Below, in pieces: positions 50,814-59,892 of a stretch of 64,000 bases of DNA. Each line of letters opens with the position of its first letter. Position 1 is the first letter of the stretch. The stretch spans positions 5,311,001-5,375,000 of the forward strand of contig NZ_AP028669.1 in NCBI RefSeq assembly GCF_041154485.1. The letters run 5' to 3'. A program made the position numbers and the translations under genes. A model generated the notes under the pieces. That model searched no databases. It saw only the letters and a program-made list of their open reading frames with translations, and was not told the origin of the DNA. The DNA comes from Variovorax sp. V93. Lineage in GTDB: Bacteria; Pseudomonadota; Gammaproteobacteria; Burkholderiales; Burkholderiaceae_C.

Positions 50814-51740
50814 TCAGGGCAGGGCGGGCGGCGCCGGCTCCGCGGCGCGGTCGACTTCGGCCAGCAGCCAGCGGCGGAAATGGTCGAGCGTGGCCAGTTG
50901 CCCGCGGCCCTCGGGATAGCAGAACCAGTAGCCTTCGTTGCCGCGGTAGCCGCCGCCCGGCAGCGGCTCGTCGACCAGCCCGGACGCGATTTCGTCCTGC
51001 ACCAGGCAGCGCGGCACCAGCGCCACGCCCATGCCGACCATCACCGCGCGGATCATGGTCTGGAACTGGTCGAACTGCGGGCCGGCGAGTGGATCGAGCC
51101 CGCGCACGCCATGCGCCTCGCTCCACTGCAGCCACGATTGCGGCACCGTGACGTGGCGCAGCAGGGTGCAGCGCGCCAGGTCCTGCGGCGTGCGGATGGC
51201 GGCTTCGGCCAGCTCCGCGCGCGGCGCGATCAGCGCCACGTCCCGCCCCGCCAGGTAGTGCGAGCGCGCGCCGGGCCAGTGGCCGTCGCCGAACAGGATG
51301 GCGCAGTCGAGTTCGGGCCGCTCGAAGTCGTAGCCATGCACGAAGGGCACGAAATGCAGCGTGATCTGTGGATGCAGGCGCTGGAAATCGGGCAGGCGCG
51401 GAATCAGCCACTTGGCGCCGAAGGTGGGCAGGGTCGACAGGTGCAGCGCGCCCCCGCCGTCGCCGCTGGTGATGAACTCCAGCGTGGCCGCCTCCAGCTG
51501 CGCGAGCACGGCGCGCACGGCCTTCTCGTAGCGCTCGCCCGCGGGCGTGAGCGCGAGGCGCTTGCGGCTGCGCTCGAACAGCGGCACGCCGATCCAGCGC
51601 TCCAGCTCCTGCACCTGCTTGCTGACCGCGCCCTGCGTCAGGTGCAGCGCCTCGGCGGCGCGCGAGACGCCGCCGAAGCGCACCACGGTGGAAAAGGCGC
51701 GCAGCAGGTTCAGCGGCGGATTGAGGCGGCGGAGCGACAT
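50814..51740 (-). CDS. LysR-family transcriptional regulator (GcvA-like)
   Basis: 308 residues. N-terminal helix-turn-helix RFGGVSRAAEALHLTQGAVSKQVQELE (about 21-47), then a LysR substrate domain with the GcvA-like LSTLPTFGAKWLIPRL. It is divergent from a Bug-family gene, with a near-perfect palindrome between them, so it probably controls that gene and itself. Ligand unknown. Confidence 0.93.
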   Translation of the reverse strand: MSLRRLNPPLNLLRAFSTVVRFGGVSRAAEALHLTQGAVSKQVQELERWIGVPLFERSRKRLALTPAGERYEKAVRAVLAQLEAATLEFITSGDGGGALHLSTLPTFGAKWLIPRLPDFQRLHPQITLHFVPFVHGYDFERPELDCAILFGDGHWPGARSHYLAGRDVALIAPRAELAEAAIRTPQDLARCTLLRHVTVPQSWLQWSEAHGVRGLDPLAGPQFDQFQTMIRAVMVGMGVALVPRCLVQDEIASGLVDEPLPGGGYRGNEGYWFCYPEGRGQLATLDHFRRWLLAEVDRAAEPAPPALP

Positions 51741-51757
51741 GGCTGGATGCCCATTAA

Positions 51758-51778
51758 AACATTCCAGATCAGAATGTT
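51758..51778. promoter_or_regulatory. LysR-type operator between the LysR gene and the Bug gene
   Basis: Perfect 7-bp inverted repeat AACATTC-(7)-GAATGTT with spacer CAGATCA; the core contains the T-N11-A layout of LysR recognition sites. It lies 18 bases from the LysR start and 75 bases before the Bug-gene ATG. Confidence 0.75.
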
Positions 51779-51852
51779 AGCTGGTCTATCCTTTGCTTCA
51801 AGTAGCGGAGCAACTTTTGCTTCACTACTTTCGTCTCATTGGAGAAACCCCC

Positions 51853-52818
51853 ATGCAACGTCGCCATCTTCTTTCCGCCCTGGCCGCAGTTTCTGTCGCT
51901 CCTGGAATATCCTTTGCCCAGCAAGGCAAGCCGATCCGCATGATCGTGCCCTTCCCGCCCGGTGGCGCCACCGACATCACGGCGCGCGTGCTGTCGGAGC
52001 CGCTGGCCAAGATCCTCCAGCAGCCCGTGGTCATCGACAACCGCGCCGGCGCCGGCGGCTCCATCGGCATGGCCGAGGTGGCCCGCTCCGCGCCGGACGG
52101 CCTCTCGTTCGGCGTGGCCACGCTCTCCACGCACGGCGTGAACCCGGCCGTGTACCAGAAGCTGCCCTACGACCCGGTCAAGGGCTTCGTCGCCGTGACC
52201 GAACTGGTGAAGGCGCCGGGCGTGGTCGTCATCAACCCGCGCGTGCTGCCGGTGCAGAGCTTCGCGGAACTCGTGAAGCACCTGAAGGCGAATCCGGGCA
52301 AGGTGTCGTACGCCTCGCCGGGCAACGGCACCATCGGCCATATGTGGGGCGAACTCTTCAAGAGCAGCACCGGAACCTCGATGGTGCACATCCCCTACCG
52401 CGGTGCGGGCCCGGCCATCAACGACGTGCTCGCGGGCGAGGTGCCGGTGTATTTCGACCAGGTGGCTTCTTCGCTGCCGCACGTGAAGGCGGGCAAGCTG
52501 AAGGCGCTGGCCGTGTCCTGGAGCGGCCGGCTCGACGTGCTGCCCGAGGTGCCGACCTACCGCGAGCTCGGCTATCCGGCCAACAACGATCCGTCGTGGT
52601 TCGGACTGGTGGCGCCCGCCGGCACGCCGGCCGACATCGCGCTGCGCATGCAGCAGGCCGTGGCCACGGCGCTCAAGGACGCCACAGTGCGCGAGCGCCT
52701 GGCGCTGCAGGGGCTCTATGCGTCCGGCACCACGCCGGCCGAGTTCGCGAAGCAGATCGACAGCGAGATCGAGAAGATGAAGAAGGTCGCGGCCTTTGCC
52801 CGCATCCGATTGGACTGA
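51853..52818 (+). CDS. Bug-family tripartite tricarboxylate transporter substrate-binding protein
   Basis: 321 residues. Signal peptide (about 1-22, ending SFAQQ), then KPIRMIVPFPPGGATDITAR, VVIDNRAGAGGSIGMAEVA, GLVAPAGTPADIA. Opposite the LysR gene and 14 bases ahead of the N-formylglutamate amidohydrolase-like gene, so the two may form a LysR-controlled operon. GGAGA lies 7 bases before the ATG. Confidence 0.92.
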   Translation: MQRRHLLSALAAVSVAPGISFAQQGKPIRMIVPFPPGGATDITARVLSEPLAKILQQPVVIDNRAGAGGSIGMAEVARSAPDGLSFGVATLSTHGVNPAVYQKLPYDPVKGFVAVTELVKAPGVVVINPRVLPVQSFAELVKHLKANPGKVSYASPGNGTIGHMWGELFKSSTGTSMVHIPYRGAGPAINDVLAGEVPVYFDQVASSLPHVKAGKLKALAVSWSGRLDVLPEVPTYRELGYPANNDPSWFGLVAPAGTPADIALRMQQAVATALKDATVRERLALQGLYASGTTPAEFAKQIDSEIEKMKKVAAFARIRLD

Positions 52819-52832
52819 CCTGGTACCTGCCT

Positions 52833-53705
52833 ATGCATCCTGTCCTGAAACTGATCCAAACCCGCGCCCAGGTGACCAGCGTTGCCGGGCACACGCCGCT
52901 GGTGCTCGATTCGCCGCACAGCGGCACCGTCTACCCCGAGGATTTCCGGCCCGCCTGCGACCTGGCCACGCTGCGGCGGGCCGAGGACACGCACGTCGAG
53001 AAGCTCTATGCCTTTGCGCCCGCCATGGGCGCGGCGTGGATCGAGGCGCACTTTCCGCGCAGCTACCTGGACGCCAACCGCGACACCACCGAGCTGGACA
53101 CCGCGCTGCTCGACGGCCCCTGGACCGAGCCCCTGTCGACCGACCCGCGCGTGCTTGCCAAGGTGCGGCTCGGCAAGGGCCTGGTCTGGAAGCTCACCGA
53201 CGAGGGCCTGCCGATCTACGACCGGCTGCTGGGCGTGGACGAGGTGCGCGCGCGCATCGACAACTGCTGGCGGCCCTACCACGCCGCGGTGGCCGAGGCC
53301 ATTGACGCGGCGCATGCGCGGCACGGCTACAGCATCCACATCAACTGCCACTCGATGCCGGCGGTGGCGGGCAGCCACGCCACCGATTTTCCGGGGCTCG
53401 TGCATGCGGACTTCGTGATCGGCGACCGCGACGGCAGCACCGCCGACCCGGCGCTGTCGCAAAGCATCTGCGAGCACCTGCGCGCGCGCGGCTACAGCGT
53501 GGACTACAACCATCCCTACAAGGGCGTGGAACTGGTGCGCCGCCATGGCCGGCCGGCCGGGCAGCGGCACAGCATCCAGGTGGAGGTCAACCGCAGGCTC
53601 TACATGGACGAGGCCACGCTGGCGCTCGACGAGGCCGGCGCGGCGCGGCTGCGGCAGGATCTCCAGTCGATGGTGGCGATGCTGCTGGCCACCGATCCGC
53701 GCTGA
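52833..53705 (+). CDS. N-formylglutamate amidohydrolase family protein
   Basis: 290 residues. Family blocks: LVLDSPHSGTVYPEDFRPA (residues about 22-40), IEAHFPRSYLDANRD (metal/substrate site), IHINCHSMPA, and HSIQVEVNRRLYMDEAT. The enzyme of the histidine route releases glutamate from N-formylglutamate (HutG), but no hut gene is near. Other N-formyl or N-acyl substrates are possible. Probably transcribed with the Bug gene upstream. Confidence 0.88.
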   Translation: MHPVLKLIQTRAQVTSVAGHTPLVLDSPHSGTVYPEDFRPACDLATLRRAEDTHVEKLYAFAPAMGAAWIEAHFPRSYLDANRDTTELDTALLDGPWTEPLSTDPRVLAKVRLGKGLVWKLTDEGLPIYDRLLGVDEVRARIDNCWRPYHAAVAEAIDAAHARHGYSIHINCHSMPAVAGSHATDFPGLVHADFVIGDRDGSTADPALSQSICEHLRARGYSVDYNHPYKGVELVRRHGRPAGQRHSIQVEVNRRLYMDEATLALDEAGAARLRQDLQSMVAMLLATDPR

Positions 53706-53738
53706 TCGACAACAACCCTGCCGCCGGCGCGTGTGTTG

Positions 53739-53769
53739 TTGCAGGGCCGGGGAAGCGCCGGCCTATAGT
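53739..53769 (+). promoter_or_regulatory. Possible promoter of the small lipoprotein gene
   Basis: TATAGT (53764-53769) with TTGCAG 19 bases upstream (53739-53744), 34 bases before the GTG start. The spacing is slightly long. A GC-rich hairpin-prone stretch follows the amidohydrolase gene. Confidence 0.4.
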
Positions 53770-53802
53770 GGCCGCAAGTCCCACCCTTGCCTGGAGTTTT
53801 CC

Positions 53803-53988
53803 GTGAAGCCATTCATTGCAGCTGTTCTTGCCATCGCGATGGGCGCCCTGGCGGCGGGCTGCGCCGGCACGGGGTCGGCCGGCGGCAGCAGCGACCGCGC
53901 CACCTCGTCGTCCGGCAGCGGGGTGACGGTGTTCGGCACCATCGACGCTGGCGTCAGCGGCAGCACGAACCGTTCCGAGCGGCGCTAA
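53803..53988 (+). CDS. Small predicted lipoprotein
   Basis: 61 residues starting at GTG (GGAG 6 bases upstream). N-terminal signal (KPFIAAVLAIAMGALAAGC) with a lipobox LAAGC; Cys20 would be the first mature residue. The mature part is Ser/Gly/Thr-rich and probably disordered (SSDRATSSSGSG then VTVFGTIDAGVSG). The last part recalls the start of Burkholderiales porins (VTVYG-x-ID-x-G), but the gene ends there. Function unknown. Confidence 0.7.
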   Translation: MKPFIAAVLAIAMGALAAGCAGTGSAGGSSDRATSSSGSGVTVFGTIDAGVSGSTNRSERR

Positions 53989-54016
53989 CCGGCCGATCTC
54001 GCCAGTCCGTCGCCTG

Positions 54017-54904
54017 TCAGCGCCGCAGCAGCGCCTGGCGCAGCACCCGGGCCGCGCGGTCGCGGATCCGGCCGTGCCCTGCATCGGGCACGGTGCGCGG
54101 CGCCACCTTCGCGGTGGCGCAGGCCCAGAGAAAGTCGTGCAGGATCGGCGTGTCGTCCACCGTCTCGGTGCTGCCGTATTTGTGGAATTCAGGGTGCCAC
54201 TGCGTGGCGGCGATGTAGCTGCGGCCCCTGTCGGAACGGCGGCGGATGGCCTCGGGCACGCGGTCGGGCAGGCTCCAGGCCTCGATCTCGAAGCCCGGCG
54301 CGAGGTCTTTCACGCCCTGGTGGTGGATGCTGTTGACCTTGGCGGTCTTCACCTCGGGGTAGAGCTTGGCCAGGCGCGTGCCCTCCACGATCTCGATCTG
54401 GTGGAAGTTCTGGTCGTAGGCCACCGGGTCGCGGTGCCGGATGGTTTCGGGGTGCTCGTGCTGCGCCTCGATGTCCTGGTAGAGCGTGCCGCCGAAGGCC
54501 ACGTTGATCAGCTGCAGCCCGCGGCAGACGCCGAAGATCGGCTTGCCGGCCTGCTCGAAGGCCTCGACCAGCGCCAGGTCGTACAGGTCGCGGATGCGGT
54601 CGCCCACCCAGGCATCTTTGAGCGGCTCCTCGCCGTAGCTGCCGGGCCAGACGTCGGCGCCGCCGTGCATCACCACGCCGTCGAGCCATTCGGCGTAGTG
54701 CGAGAGCTTGGTGTCGCCGCGCGCGGTTTCGCCCGTGGGGCAGGGCACCATCACCACCATGGCGCCGGCCGACATCAGCCAGTGCGCGATGGATTGCTCG
54801 ACGTATTGCAGCGTCTTGTTGGTGAAGAGCGAACGCGCCGGATCGGCATGGGAAAAGCAGGCGGACAAGCCGATCTTCAGCCGGGCGGAAACTGGTTGCG
54901 GCAT
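54017..54904 (-). CDS. Class I glutamine amidotransferase-like hydrolase (PuuD family)
   Basis: 295 residues from the ATG at 54904 (an ATG at 54946 would add 14). Nucleophile Cys in FGVCRGLQLINVAFGGTL (about 127) and the His-Glu of QWHPEF (about 227). Matches gamma-glutamyl-gamma-aminobutyrate hydrolase-type Peptidase_C26 proteins. No putrescine genes are close, so the substrate is open. Divergent from the sugar isomerase gene. Confidence 0.88.
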   Translation of the reverse strand: MPQPVSARLKIGLSACFSHADPARSLFTNKTLQYVEQSIAHWLMSAGAMVVMVPCPTGETARGDTKLSHYAEWLDGVVMHGGADVWPGSYGEEPLKDAWVGDRIRDLYDLALVEAFEQAGKPIFGVCRGLQLINVAFGGTLYQDIEAQHEHPETIRHRDPVAYDQNFHQIEIVEGTRLAKLYPEVKTAKVNSIHHQGVKDLAPGFEIEAWSLPDRVPEAIRRRSDRGRSYIAATQWHPEFHKYGSTETVDDTPILHDFLWACATAKVAPRTVPDAGHGRIRDRAARVLRQALLRR

Positions 54905-55032
54905 CGCGGGACGAGCAGGGCGTGCTGTGCGGAAAGGAAAGTCCATTGTGGCGCTTTGGCCTCTCGCACGGGGTCGGACGACACGCCAAAGTATGCTTTC
55001 AACGCCGCCACGACCAAGAAGGAAGACAAGCC

Positions 55033-56088
55033 ATGAAAACGATCAAGGGCCCGGCCATATTCCTGGCCCAGTTCGCCGGGGACCAAGCCCCGTTCAATTC
55101 GCTCGACGCCATTGCCGGCTGGGCGGCCGGGCTGGGCTACAAGGGCGTGCAGATCCCGAGCTGGGACGCGCGCCTGTTCGACTTAAAGAAGGCCGCCGAG
55201 AGCAGGACCTACTGCGACGAAATCAAGGGCACGCTGGCCGCGCACGGCCTCGAGATCACCGAGCTGTCGACCCACCTGCAGGGCCAGCTGGTCGCAGTGC
55301 ATCCGGCCTACGACGCGGGCTTCGACGGCTTCGCGGCGCCCGAGGTGCGCGGCGACCCGGTGCGGCGCCAGCAATGGGCGGTGGAGCAATTGCACTTCGC
55401 GGCCAGGGCCTCGGCCAACCTGGGACTCACGGCGCATGCCACCTTCTCGGGCGCGCTGGCCTGGCCGTACCTCTATTCGTGGCCGCCGCGCCCGCCGGGA
55501 CTCATCGAGGAAGCCTTCGACGAGCTCGCGCGCCGCTGGCGCCCGATCCTCGATGCCTTCGACGCGGCGGGCGTGGACGTGGGCTACGAGATCCACCCCG
55601 GCGAAGACCTGCACGACGGCGTGAGCTACGAGATGTTTTTGGAGCGCGTGGACAACCACCCGCGCGCCTGCCTCTTGTACGACCCGAGCCACTTCATGCT
55701 GCAGCAGCTCGACTACCTGGCCTACATCGACCACTACCACGAGCGCATCAAGATCTTCCACGTGAAGGACGCCGAGTTCAACCCGACCGGCAAGCAGGGC
55801 GTGTACGGCGGCTTCCAGAGCTGGATCAACCGCGCGGGGCGCTTCCGCTCGCTGGGCGACGGGCAGGTGGATTTCAAGGCCATCTTCTCGAAGATGGCGC
55901 AGTACGACTTCCCGGGCTGGGCGGTGCTCGAGTGGGAATGCTGCATCAAGCACCCCGAGGACGGCGCACGCGAGGGCGCGGCCTTCATTGCCGACCACAT
56001 CATCCGCGTGGCCGACCGGGCCTTCGACGATTTTGCGGCGGGCGGCGTGGACGCGGCCGCCAACCGGCGGATGCTGGGGATCGGCTGA
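55033..56088 (+). CDS. Sugar phosphate isomerase/epimerase family protein
   Basis: 351 residues, TIM-barrel (AP endonuclease 2-like). Metal-site patterns: EITELSTHLQGQL, GYEIHPGEDLHDG (Glu and His), LYDPSHFML (Asp, His) and FHVKDAEFNP. Similar enzymes act on inositols, hydroxypyruvate or sugar lactones. AGGAAGA lies 9 bases before the ATG at 55033. It appears solitary, and the substrate is not predictable. Confidence 0.9.
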   Translation: MKTIKGPAIFLAQFAGDQAPFNSLDAIAGWAAGLGYKGVQIPSWDARLFDLKKAAESRTYCDEIKGTLAAHGLEITELSTHLQGQLVAVHPAYDAGFDGFAAPEVRGDPVRRQQWAVEQLHFAARASANLGLTAHATFSGALAWPYLYSWPPRPPGLIEEAFDELARRWRPILDAFDAAGVDVGYEIHPGEDLHDGVSYEMFLERVDNHPRACLLYDPSHFMLQQLDYLAYIDHYHERIKIFHVKDAEFNPTGKQGVYGGFQSWINRAGRFRSLGDGQVDFKAIFSKMAQYDFPGWAVLEWECCIKHPEDGAREGAAFIADHIIRVADRAFDDFAAGGVDAAANRRMLGIG

Positions 56089-56095
56089 AGCGCCT

Positions 56096-57562
56096 TCAGA
56101 GCAGCGCCGCGAGCCGCCGGACCGCGCCGTCGATCTGCGATTCGCCGATCAGGCCGTAGCCGAAGGCCAGGCCGTTGGGCACGTCCGGCGCCTGCGGATC
56201 CAGCGCGAAGCGCGACAGCGGCGGCAGCGCGATGCCGGCTGCGGCAGCGCGCTCGACCACCGCGTCGGCCCGCGTGCCGGTGCGCAGCCAGGCCGACAGG
56301 TGCAGCCCCGCGCTGGACGGAATCGCCTCGAGCCGGCCGGCGCCATGGTGCGCCAGCGCGTCGAGCAGGGCCGTGCGGCGCGCCCCGTAGACCTTGCGCA
56401 TCTTGCGGATGTGGCGCGCGAGGTGCCCTTCGGCAATGAATGCGGCCAGCGCCTCCTGCTGCAGCACCGGGCCATGCCAGTCGGCCAGCTCGCGCGCCCG
56501 CACCAGCGCGGCGCGCGCCCAGGGCGGCGCCACCACGAAGCCGAGCCGCAGCGCGGGAAACAGACTCTTCGAGAAGGTGCCGACGTAGAAGACCGACTCG
56601 GCGCGGTCGAGCGTCTGCAGCGCATCGAGCGGACGGCCGGCAAAGCGGAATTCGCTGTCGTAGTCGTCCTCGATGACGACCGCGTTGCGCGCCTGCGCAA
56701 AGGCCAGCAGCGCCGCGCGCCGCTGCGGCGACATCGCCACGCCGGTGGGGAACTGGTGCGAGGGCGTCACGCAGATCACGCGCGCCTCGGGCGGCAGGCG
56801 GTCGACGCACAGGCCCTCGGCATCGGTCGGCACGATGGCCACCCTGGCGCCCGCAGCCGTCATGGCCTCGCGCAGTGAGGGATAGAAGAGCTGCTCGACC
56901 GCGACCACCGTGCGCCCCGGCACCACGAGGATGCGCGACAGCAGCCCGAAGGCCTGCTGCGCACCGGCCGTCACCACGATGTCGCCAGCGGTGCAGCCGA
57001 CCGCGCGGGTGAACGACACATGCCCGGCGATCGCCTCGCGCAGCGCGGGCTGGCCTTGCGGATCGGCGTAGTCGGCCGGCTCGCGCGCCAGGCGCCGCAG
57101 CGCGCGGTCGGACAGGCGGCGCCAGATGTCGAAGGGGAAGGCGCCGACGTCGGGCAGGCCGACGCGGAAGTCGTCGCGCGAGCGCTGCGACTGCAGCGTG
57201 GGCGCGAGGCCAGCGCCCGGCACGAAGAGCGGCACCAGCCGCGGGTCGCGGCGCACCGCCGCGCTTGCCGTGCGGGCCGGCCGGCCGCGCCGCGATCGCG
57301 GCAGCGTACCGGCCACGTAGGTGCCGGCCCCGGGACGCGCCAGCAGATAGCCTTCGCTCAGCAGCAGGTCGTAGGCCGCGAGCATGGTGTTGCGCGACAC
57401 GCCCAGGCGCTGCGCGAGCGCGCGCGTGGCGGGCAGCCGCGCGCCGGGCTGCAGCCGGCCGTCCAGGATGGCGGCGCGCAGCTGCCGGTGCAGCTCGCGC
57501 AGCAGGTGGCGCGAGCCGACGCTCGGCAGGCGGATCGCGAGTTCGAAGAAAAGTGGCTCCAT
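56096..57562 (-). CDS. MocR-type regulator: GntR helix-turn-helix fused to PLP aminotransferase fold
   Basis: 488 residues. N-terminal GntR winged helix (about 15-80: RLPATRALAQRLGVSRNTMLAAYDLLLSEGYLLARPG). The rest is a class I aminotransferase fold with CVTPSHQFPTG, VIEDDYDSEFR and the PLP Lys in VGTFSKSLFPALR (about 330). MocR proteins sense pyridoxal phosphate or amines. It is divergent from an MFS gene, which is a likely target. Confidence 0.93.
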   Translation of the reverse strand: MEPLFFELAIRLPSVGSRHLLRELHRQLRAAILDGRLQPGARLPATRALAQRLGVSRNTMLAAYDLLLSEGYLLARPGAGTYVAGTLPRSRRGRPARTASAAVRRDPRLVPLFVPGAGLAPTLQSQRSRDDFRVGLPDVGAFPFDIWRRLSDRALRRLAREPADYADPQGQPALREAIAGHVSFTRAVGCTAGDIVVTAGAQQAFGLLSRILVVPGRTVVAVEQLFYPSLREAMTAAGARVAIVPTDAEGLCVDRLPPEARVICVTPSHQFPTGVAMSPQRRAALLAFAQARNAVVIEDDYDSEFRFAGRPLDALQTLDRAESVFYVGTFSKSLFPALRLGFVVAPPWARAALVRARELADWHGPVLQQEALAAFIAEGHLARHIRKMRKVYGARRTALLDALAHHGAGRLEAIPSSAGLHLSAWLRTGTRADAVVERAAAAGIALPPLSRFALDPQAPDVPNGLAFGYGLIGESQIDGAVRRLAALL

Positions 57563-57576
57563 GAATTTCGCCGATT

Positions 57577-57597
57577 GTGGTTCTTTTGAAGAGCCAC
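57577..57597. promoter_or_regulatory. Probable MocR operator
   Basis: Inverted repeat GTGGTTCTT (57577-57585) and AAGAGCCAC (57589-57597), one mismatch, spacer TTG. A third half-site GTGGCTC lies at 57553-57559 overlapping the regulator start, in the same orientation as the first. MocR regulators often use such combined direct and inverted half-sites. Located between two divergent starts. Confidence 0.65.
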
Positions 57598-57643
57598 CTG
57601 CAAGCCTATTCTGGAGGTCTCGAAACGCTCGCCGGAGTCCGCC

Positions 57644-58891
57644 ATGAACACCGAACCCGCTGCCGCTGCACCTCGGACGGAACGCCTGCCCTTCGGCTTG
57701 GCGTGGCTCGCGCTTGGCGCCTTCGCCATCGGCACCGAAAGCTTCATGGTGGCCGGCCTGCTGCAGCTCTTGGCAGCCGACCTGCAGGTGAGCGCCACGC
57801 GGGCCGGCCAGCTGGTGCTGCTGTTCGCGCTGAGCTATGCGATCGGTTCGCCGCTGATGGCTGCAGCATGCGCGCGATTCGGCCGGCGGCCGCTGCTGAT
57901 CGCGAGCCTCGCGGCTTTCTCCGCGCTCACGCTGCTGGCCTCGATGGTCCAGGGCTTCGCGCAGCTGGCGCTGGCGCGTGTGGTGCTGGGGCTGGTGGCT
58001 GGCGTCTTCCTGCCAACTGCGAGCGCGGTGGCGGCGGCCATGGTGCCGCCCGCGCTGCGTGGCCGCGCGCTCGCCATCGTGAGCGGCGGCGGCACGGTGG
58101 CGGTGGCGCTCGGCGTGCCGCTGGGCGCGTGGATCGCGGGCTGGGGCGGCTGGCGCACGGCCTACCTGCTGATTGCCGCGGTGGCGGCGCTGGCCGCCTG
58201 GGGCCTCGCTGCCGGCCTGCCGCGCCAACTGGCGGCGGCGCCCGATGGAGCCGCCGCCCGGCCCGCCGTGGCCCTGGCGGTGGCCCGCGAAGCCGGCGTG
58301 CCGTCGGCGCTGCTGGTCACGGTGCTGTGGGCCACGGGCGGCTTCAGCTTCTACACCTACATCGCGCCCTTCCTGTCGCACACGCTGGGCGTGGGGGCGG
58401 ACGGCGCCGGCGCGGTGTTCTGCGCCATTGGCGTGGCGGCCGCGGTGGGCACGGCGGCGGGGGGCTGGGCCACCGACCGCTTCGGCGCCGACCGCGTGGT
58501 GCAGGGCTTCGCGCTGATGCTGGTGCTGGTCCTGGGCGGGCTCTCGCTCGCGGCGCAGATGCTGCCGCGCGGCCTCGCGCTGCCGCTCGTCGTGGGACTG
58601 TCGGCGCTGTGGGGCCTTGCCGGCTGGGGCTTCGGTCCGGCGCAGGCGGTGCGGCTGATCCGGCTGGCGCCCGAGCGCGCGCCGATGACGCTGTCGCTCC
58701 ATGCGTCGGCGGTGTACCTGGGCATTGCGGCCGGCTCGGCGCTGGGCGGCGCGGCGATCGAGCTCTTCGGCGTGGCGGCGGTGGGCTGGGTGGGCAGCGC
58801 CTGCCAGCTCGCCGGATGGATGCTGCTGTTGCGCGCGGCGCGCCGGGCGCGCACGCTGCGCCTGCCCGCGGCGGCACCGCAAGCCGCCTGA
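57644..58891 (+). CDS. MFS transporter (DHA1/AraJ-like)
   Basis: 415 residues with 12 predicted helices. The family signature RFGRRPLLIASLAAFSALTLLAS is in the loop between helices 2 and 3, and a repeat DRFGADRVVQG lies between 8 and 9. The opening FGLAWLALGAFAIGTESFMVAGLL is the usual start of sugar or drug efflux DHA1 members. Divergent from the MocR gene and presumably its target. No terminator is evident after it. Confidence 0.92.
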   Translation: MNTEPAAAAPRTERLPFGLAWLALGAFAIGTESFMVAGLLQLLAADLQVSATRAGQLVLLFALSYAIGSPLMAAACARFGRRPLLIASLAAFSALTLLASMVQGFAQLALARVVLGLVAGVFLPTASAVAAAMVPPALRGRALAIVSGGGTVAVALGVPLGAWIAGWGGWRTAYLLIAAVAALAAWGLAAGLPRQLAAAPDGAAARPAVALAVAREAGVPSALLVTVLWATGGFSFYTYIAPFLSHTLGVGADGAGAVFCAIGVAAAVGTAAGGWATDRFGADRVVQGFALMLVLVLGGLSLAAQMLPRGLALPLVVGLSALWGLAGWGFGPAQAVRLIRLAPERAPMTLSLHASAVYLGIAAGSALGGAAIELFGVAAVGWVGSACQLAGWMLLLRAARRARTLRLPAAAPQAA

Positions 58892-59005
58892 TGCAGGCGA
58901 AATTGCTCTTGTCTTGATAGCAGCAGATGCTTGAAAACAGGGCGCCGGACCGCCGATTCACGAGACCGTTGTTTTAAACACAAGCAACTGTCATGCCCCG
59001 CGGGT

Positions 59006-59280
59006 TATAATGCCGGGTTCGTTTCGATACCACGACGAAGCACTTTTCGTCATCCGCCGGCTGACCTGCACCGTCCCTTGGATTTTTCAGGCCTCTTTTC
59101 CTCAAGCCGGCTTCACAGTGTGTTGGAGCGCCAGACCGGGCGCCCATGATTGCCACCACTGCCTTCGTTCTTGTTGAAGCGAATAGCGCGTCCGCCGCGC
59201 CATTCCGGCCGGCCCACGCCCGTTTTCAATTATTTTTTCGGCATCCCGCGCACACTTTCCGCGCAGGGTGCCAAGGCTTC
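59006..59280 (+). promoter_or_regulatory. Promoter -10 (TATAAT) and long untranslated leader
   Basis: A consensus TATAAT lies at 59006-59011 without a good -35. Transcription from about 59018 would give an untranslated leader of about 260 bases before the next ATG at 59281. It has several short repeats of CG-rich and TTTTC-rich segments but no riboswitch that I recognise. The 58892-59005 stretch is featureless. Confidence 0.55.
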
Positions 59281-59541
59281 ATGGACATCATTCAACACAG
59301 TATCGCGGTGGGCAAGTACCTTGTTTCGCCGCTCATTCGCCACCAGGACGACGGCAATTTCGCCGCGTCCGTCTCGATCCGCTCCGGCCGGGGCAGCGGC
59401 ATGCACGACCGCGTGATGCGTTTCACGCCGCGCTTTGCCAGCCACGCCGCCGCGGCACGCTATGCCGTCGCCCAGGGCCTCGGCTGGGTGCGCGAACGCC
59501 ATCCCCGCAGCGCGCCGCTGGCCTTGCCGTGCGCAGGCTGA
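59281..59541 (+). CDS. Conserved hypothetical protein upstream of infA
   Basis: 86 residues, start MDIIQHSIAVGKYLVSPLIRH, then GNFAASVSIRSGRGSGMHDRVMRF and a helix HAAAARYAVAQGL. The Ser-Arg-rich middle looks like a small beta-rich nucleic-acid binding module. I recognise it only as a Comamonadaceae protein of unknown function, usually with infA/cold-shock genes. The ATG at 59281 is favoured over an earlier ATG at 59146, whose extra 45 residues look non-coding. Confidence 0.65.
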   Translation: MDIIQHSIAVGKYLVSPLIRHQDDGNFAASVSIRSGRGSGMHDRVMRFTPRFASHAAAARYAVAQGLGWVRERHPRSAPLALPCAG

Positions 59542-59602
59542 AACAATTACGCCCATCTTCATCTCCAACACACATCGAACGAGAATTCAGAGGTAATCAC
59601 AC

Positions 59603-59875
59603 ATGCCCAAGGAAGAACTGATCGAAATGAACGGCGCAGTGACCGAAGTCCTGCCCGACTCGCGCTACCGCGTGACGCTCGACAACGGCCACCAGCTGAT
59701 CGCCTACAGCGGCGGCAAGATGCGCAAGCACCACATCCGCATCCTGGCGGGTGACAAGGTGTCGCTCGAACTCTCGCCCTACGACCTGACCAAGGGCCGT
59801 ATCACCTTCCGCCACCTGGAGCGTCGCGGCCCGCCGCCGACCAACTCCGGCAACAACAACGCACCTCGCCGCTGA
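59603..59875 (+). CDS. infA: Translation initiation factor IF-1
   Basis: 90 residues: OB fold [48 protein letters not shown], the IF-1 consensus. An additional C-terminal tail of about 18 residues ([12 protein letters not shown]...) makes it longer than the 72-residue standard. GAGGT lies 8 bases before the ATG. Burkholderiales often carry a second infA in the ribosomal protein operon; this one stands alone beside a DEAD helicase. Confidence 0.93.
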   Translation: MPKEELIEMNGAVTEVLPDSRYRVTLDNGHQLIAYSGGKMRKHHIRILAGDKVSLELSPYDLTKGRITFRHLERRGPPPTNSGNNNAPRR

Positions 59876-59892
59876 TCCGCGACGGACGAAGG

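Noticed and set aside
59146..59280. Upstream extension of the hypothetical gene at 59281
   Set aside because: The added 45 residues have no typical composition, and no ribosome site supports the earlier ATG.
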